A DNA stretch of 5,929 nucleotides from Rhodospirillales bacterium (lineage in GTDB: Bacteria; Pseudomonadota; Alphaproteobacteria; Acetobacterales; Acetobacteraceae): contig JANXXW010000337.1 of assembly GCA_025350425.1 (NCBI GenBank), positions 1-5,929 of the forward strand. Reading direction: 5' to 3'. The translations under genes and the position numbers were made by a program. This document shows, in pieces, positions 5,368-5,929 of this stretch; the stretch's first letter is position 1, and each line of letters starts with the position of its first letter. Under the pieces are notes generated by a model. That model saw only the letters and a list, made by a program, of their open reading frames with translations. It was not told the origin of the DNA and searched no databases.

Positions 5368-5682
5368 ATGAAATTCCGTCCGCTGCATGACCGCGTCGTG
5401 GTCCGTCGCATCACGCCGCTCGAGAAGTCCGCCGGGGGCATCATCATCCCCGACACCGTCAAGGAAAAGCCGATGGAAGGCGAGATCATCGCCGCCGGTC
5501 CCGGCGCCCGTAACGAGCAGGGCCTGATCGTTGCACTCGACGTCAAAGCCGGCGACCGCGTGCTGTTCGGCAAGTGGTCCGGCACCGAGGTAAAGCTCGA
5601 TGGCGAGGAGCTGCTGATCATGAAGGAAAGCGACCTCATGGGCGTGATCGAAGGCGCCCCGGCGCTGGCCAAAGCCGCCTGA
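5368..5682 (+). CDS. groES: Co-chaperonin GroES (Hsp10)
   Basis: The 104-residue protein is the cap of the GroEL folding chamber in the cytoplasm; seven copies form the lid. It starts MKFRPLHDRVVVRR, the typical first beta-strand, and carries the mobile loop at about residues 17-34 with the GroEL-contacting GGIII at 23-27, where E. coli has GGIVL. The C-terminal strand (LLIMKESDLMGVIEG) is complete. The length is a few residues more than the 97 of E. coli because of a short Ala-rich tail (APALAKAA). It is complete and begins the groESL operon, with groL starting 25 bp after its TGA. The CIRCE operator upstream indicates HrcA control. Confidence 0.99.
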   Translation: MKFRPLHDRVVVRRITPLEKSAGGIIIPDTVKEKPMEGEIIAAGPGARNEQGLIVALDVKAGDRVLFGKWSGTEVKLDGEELLIMKESDLMGVIEGAPALAKAA

Positions 5683-5707
5683 TCCGAAAACGTAGAAAGA
5701 CAAACAC

Positions 5708-5929
5708 ATGGCAGCTAAAGACGTACGCTTCGGCGACGACGCACGGAGCCGCATGTTGCGCGGCGTGGATATTCTCGCCGACGCCGTGAAGGTAACGCTG
5801 GGGCCAAAGGGCCGCAACGTCGTCATCGACAAGAGCTATGGCGCTCCTCGGATCACCAAGGACGGCGTAACCGTCGCCAAGGAAATCGAGCTCGCTGAGA
5901 AGTTCGAGAACATGGGCGCACAGATGGTG
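5708..5929 (+). CDS. groL: Chaperonin GroEL (Hsp60), N-terminal part (cut by window end)
   Basis: Seventy-four residues of the equatorial domain are present of about 545. The ATP-binding segment KVTLGPKGRNV at residues 28-38 and ITKDGVTVAKEIELAEKFENMGAQMV at 49-74 are nearly identical to E. coli GroEL; D52, the residue needed for ATP hydrolysis, is in place. GroEL forms the 14-mer folding chamber closed by GroES. The gene follows groES by 25 bp with no terminator between, so the two are co-transcribed. Its own ribosome site is weak: only the purine-rich GTAGAAAGA precedes the ATG. This frame runs off the window in phase, with no sign of damage. Confidence 0.99.
   Translation, partial: MAAKDVRFGDDARSRMLRGVDILADAVKVTLGPKGRNVVIDKSYGAPRITKDGVTVAKEIELAEKFENMGAQMV

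Overview
The window looks like a piece of an alphaproteobacterial chromosome, perhaps from the Acetobacteraceae/Rhodospirillales side. The reasons are the high GC content and biased third codon positions, a direct-repeat LexA-type box (GAAC-N7-GAAC), a HrcA/CIRCE-controlled groESL operon, a short NrdA without an ATP-cone, and an interspersed repeat starting CATCGTTGCGAGG. The genus cannot be read from the sequence. There is no sign of phage, IS, plasmid or CRISPR; most of it is housekeeping DNA.

Layout. Bases 1-318 (+) hold the C-terminal end of a glutathione S-transferase-like protein. Bases 319-669 have no convincing gene, apart from a hairpin-forming triple repeat at the GST stop codon and a doubtful small ORF. 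Bases 670-3865 (-) form a compact three-gene operon, read from high to low coordinates: nrdA (ribonucleotide reductase large subunit), a crotonase-fold protein whose start lies inside the nrdA 3' end, and tag (3-methyladenine DNA glycosylase I), joined to the crotonase by an ATGA stop/start overlap. Bases 3866-4207 are the nrdA upstream region: two NrdR-like boxes 31 bp apart, a sigma70-like promoter, a LexA-like box with extra GAAC/GTTC half-sites, and a degenerate palindromic repeat of about 120 bp. Bases 4208-5269 (-) encode a phytanoyl-CoA dioxygenase (PhyH) family oxygenase. A 98-bp divergent intergenic region with a near-perfect CIRCE operator separates it from groES (5368-5682, +) and the start of groL (5708 to the window end, +).

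How the parts fit. The most interesting reading is that nrdA, the crotonase and tag form one transcript controlled by both dNTP status (NrdR) and DNA damage (LexA). That would couple deoxynucleotide supply to repair of alkylated bases. The crotonase fits this theme least well, and it lacks both catalytic glutamates of classical enoyl-CoA hydratases. The CIRCE operator lies between two divergent genes, so HrcA could influence the oxygenase as well as the chaperonin. I found no clear new system; the novelty is regulatory and contextual.
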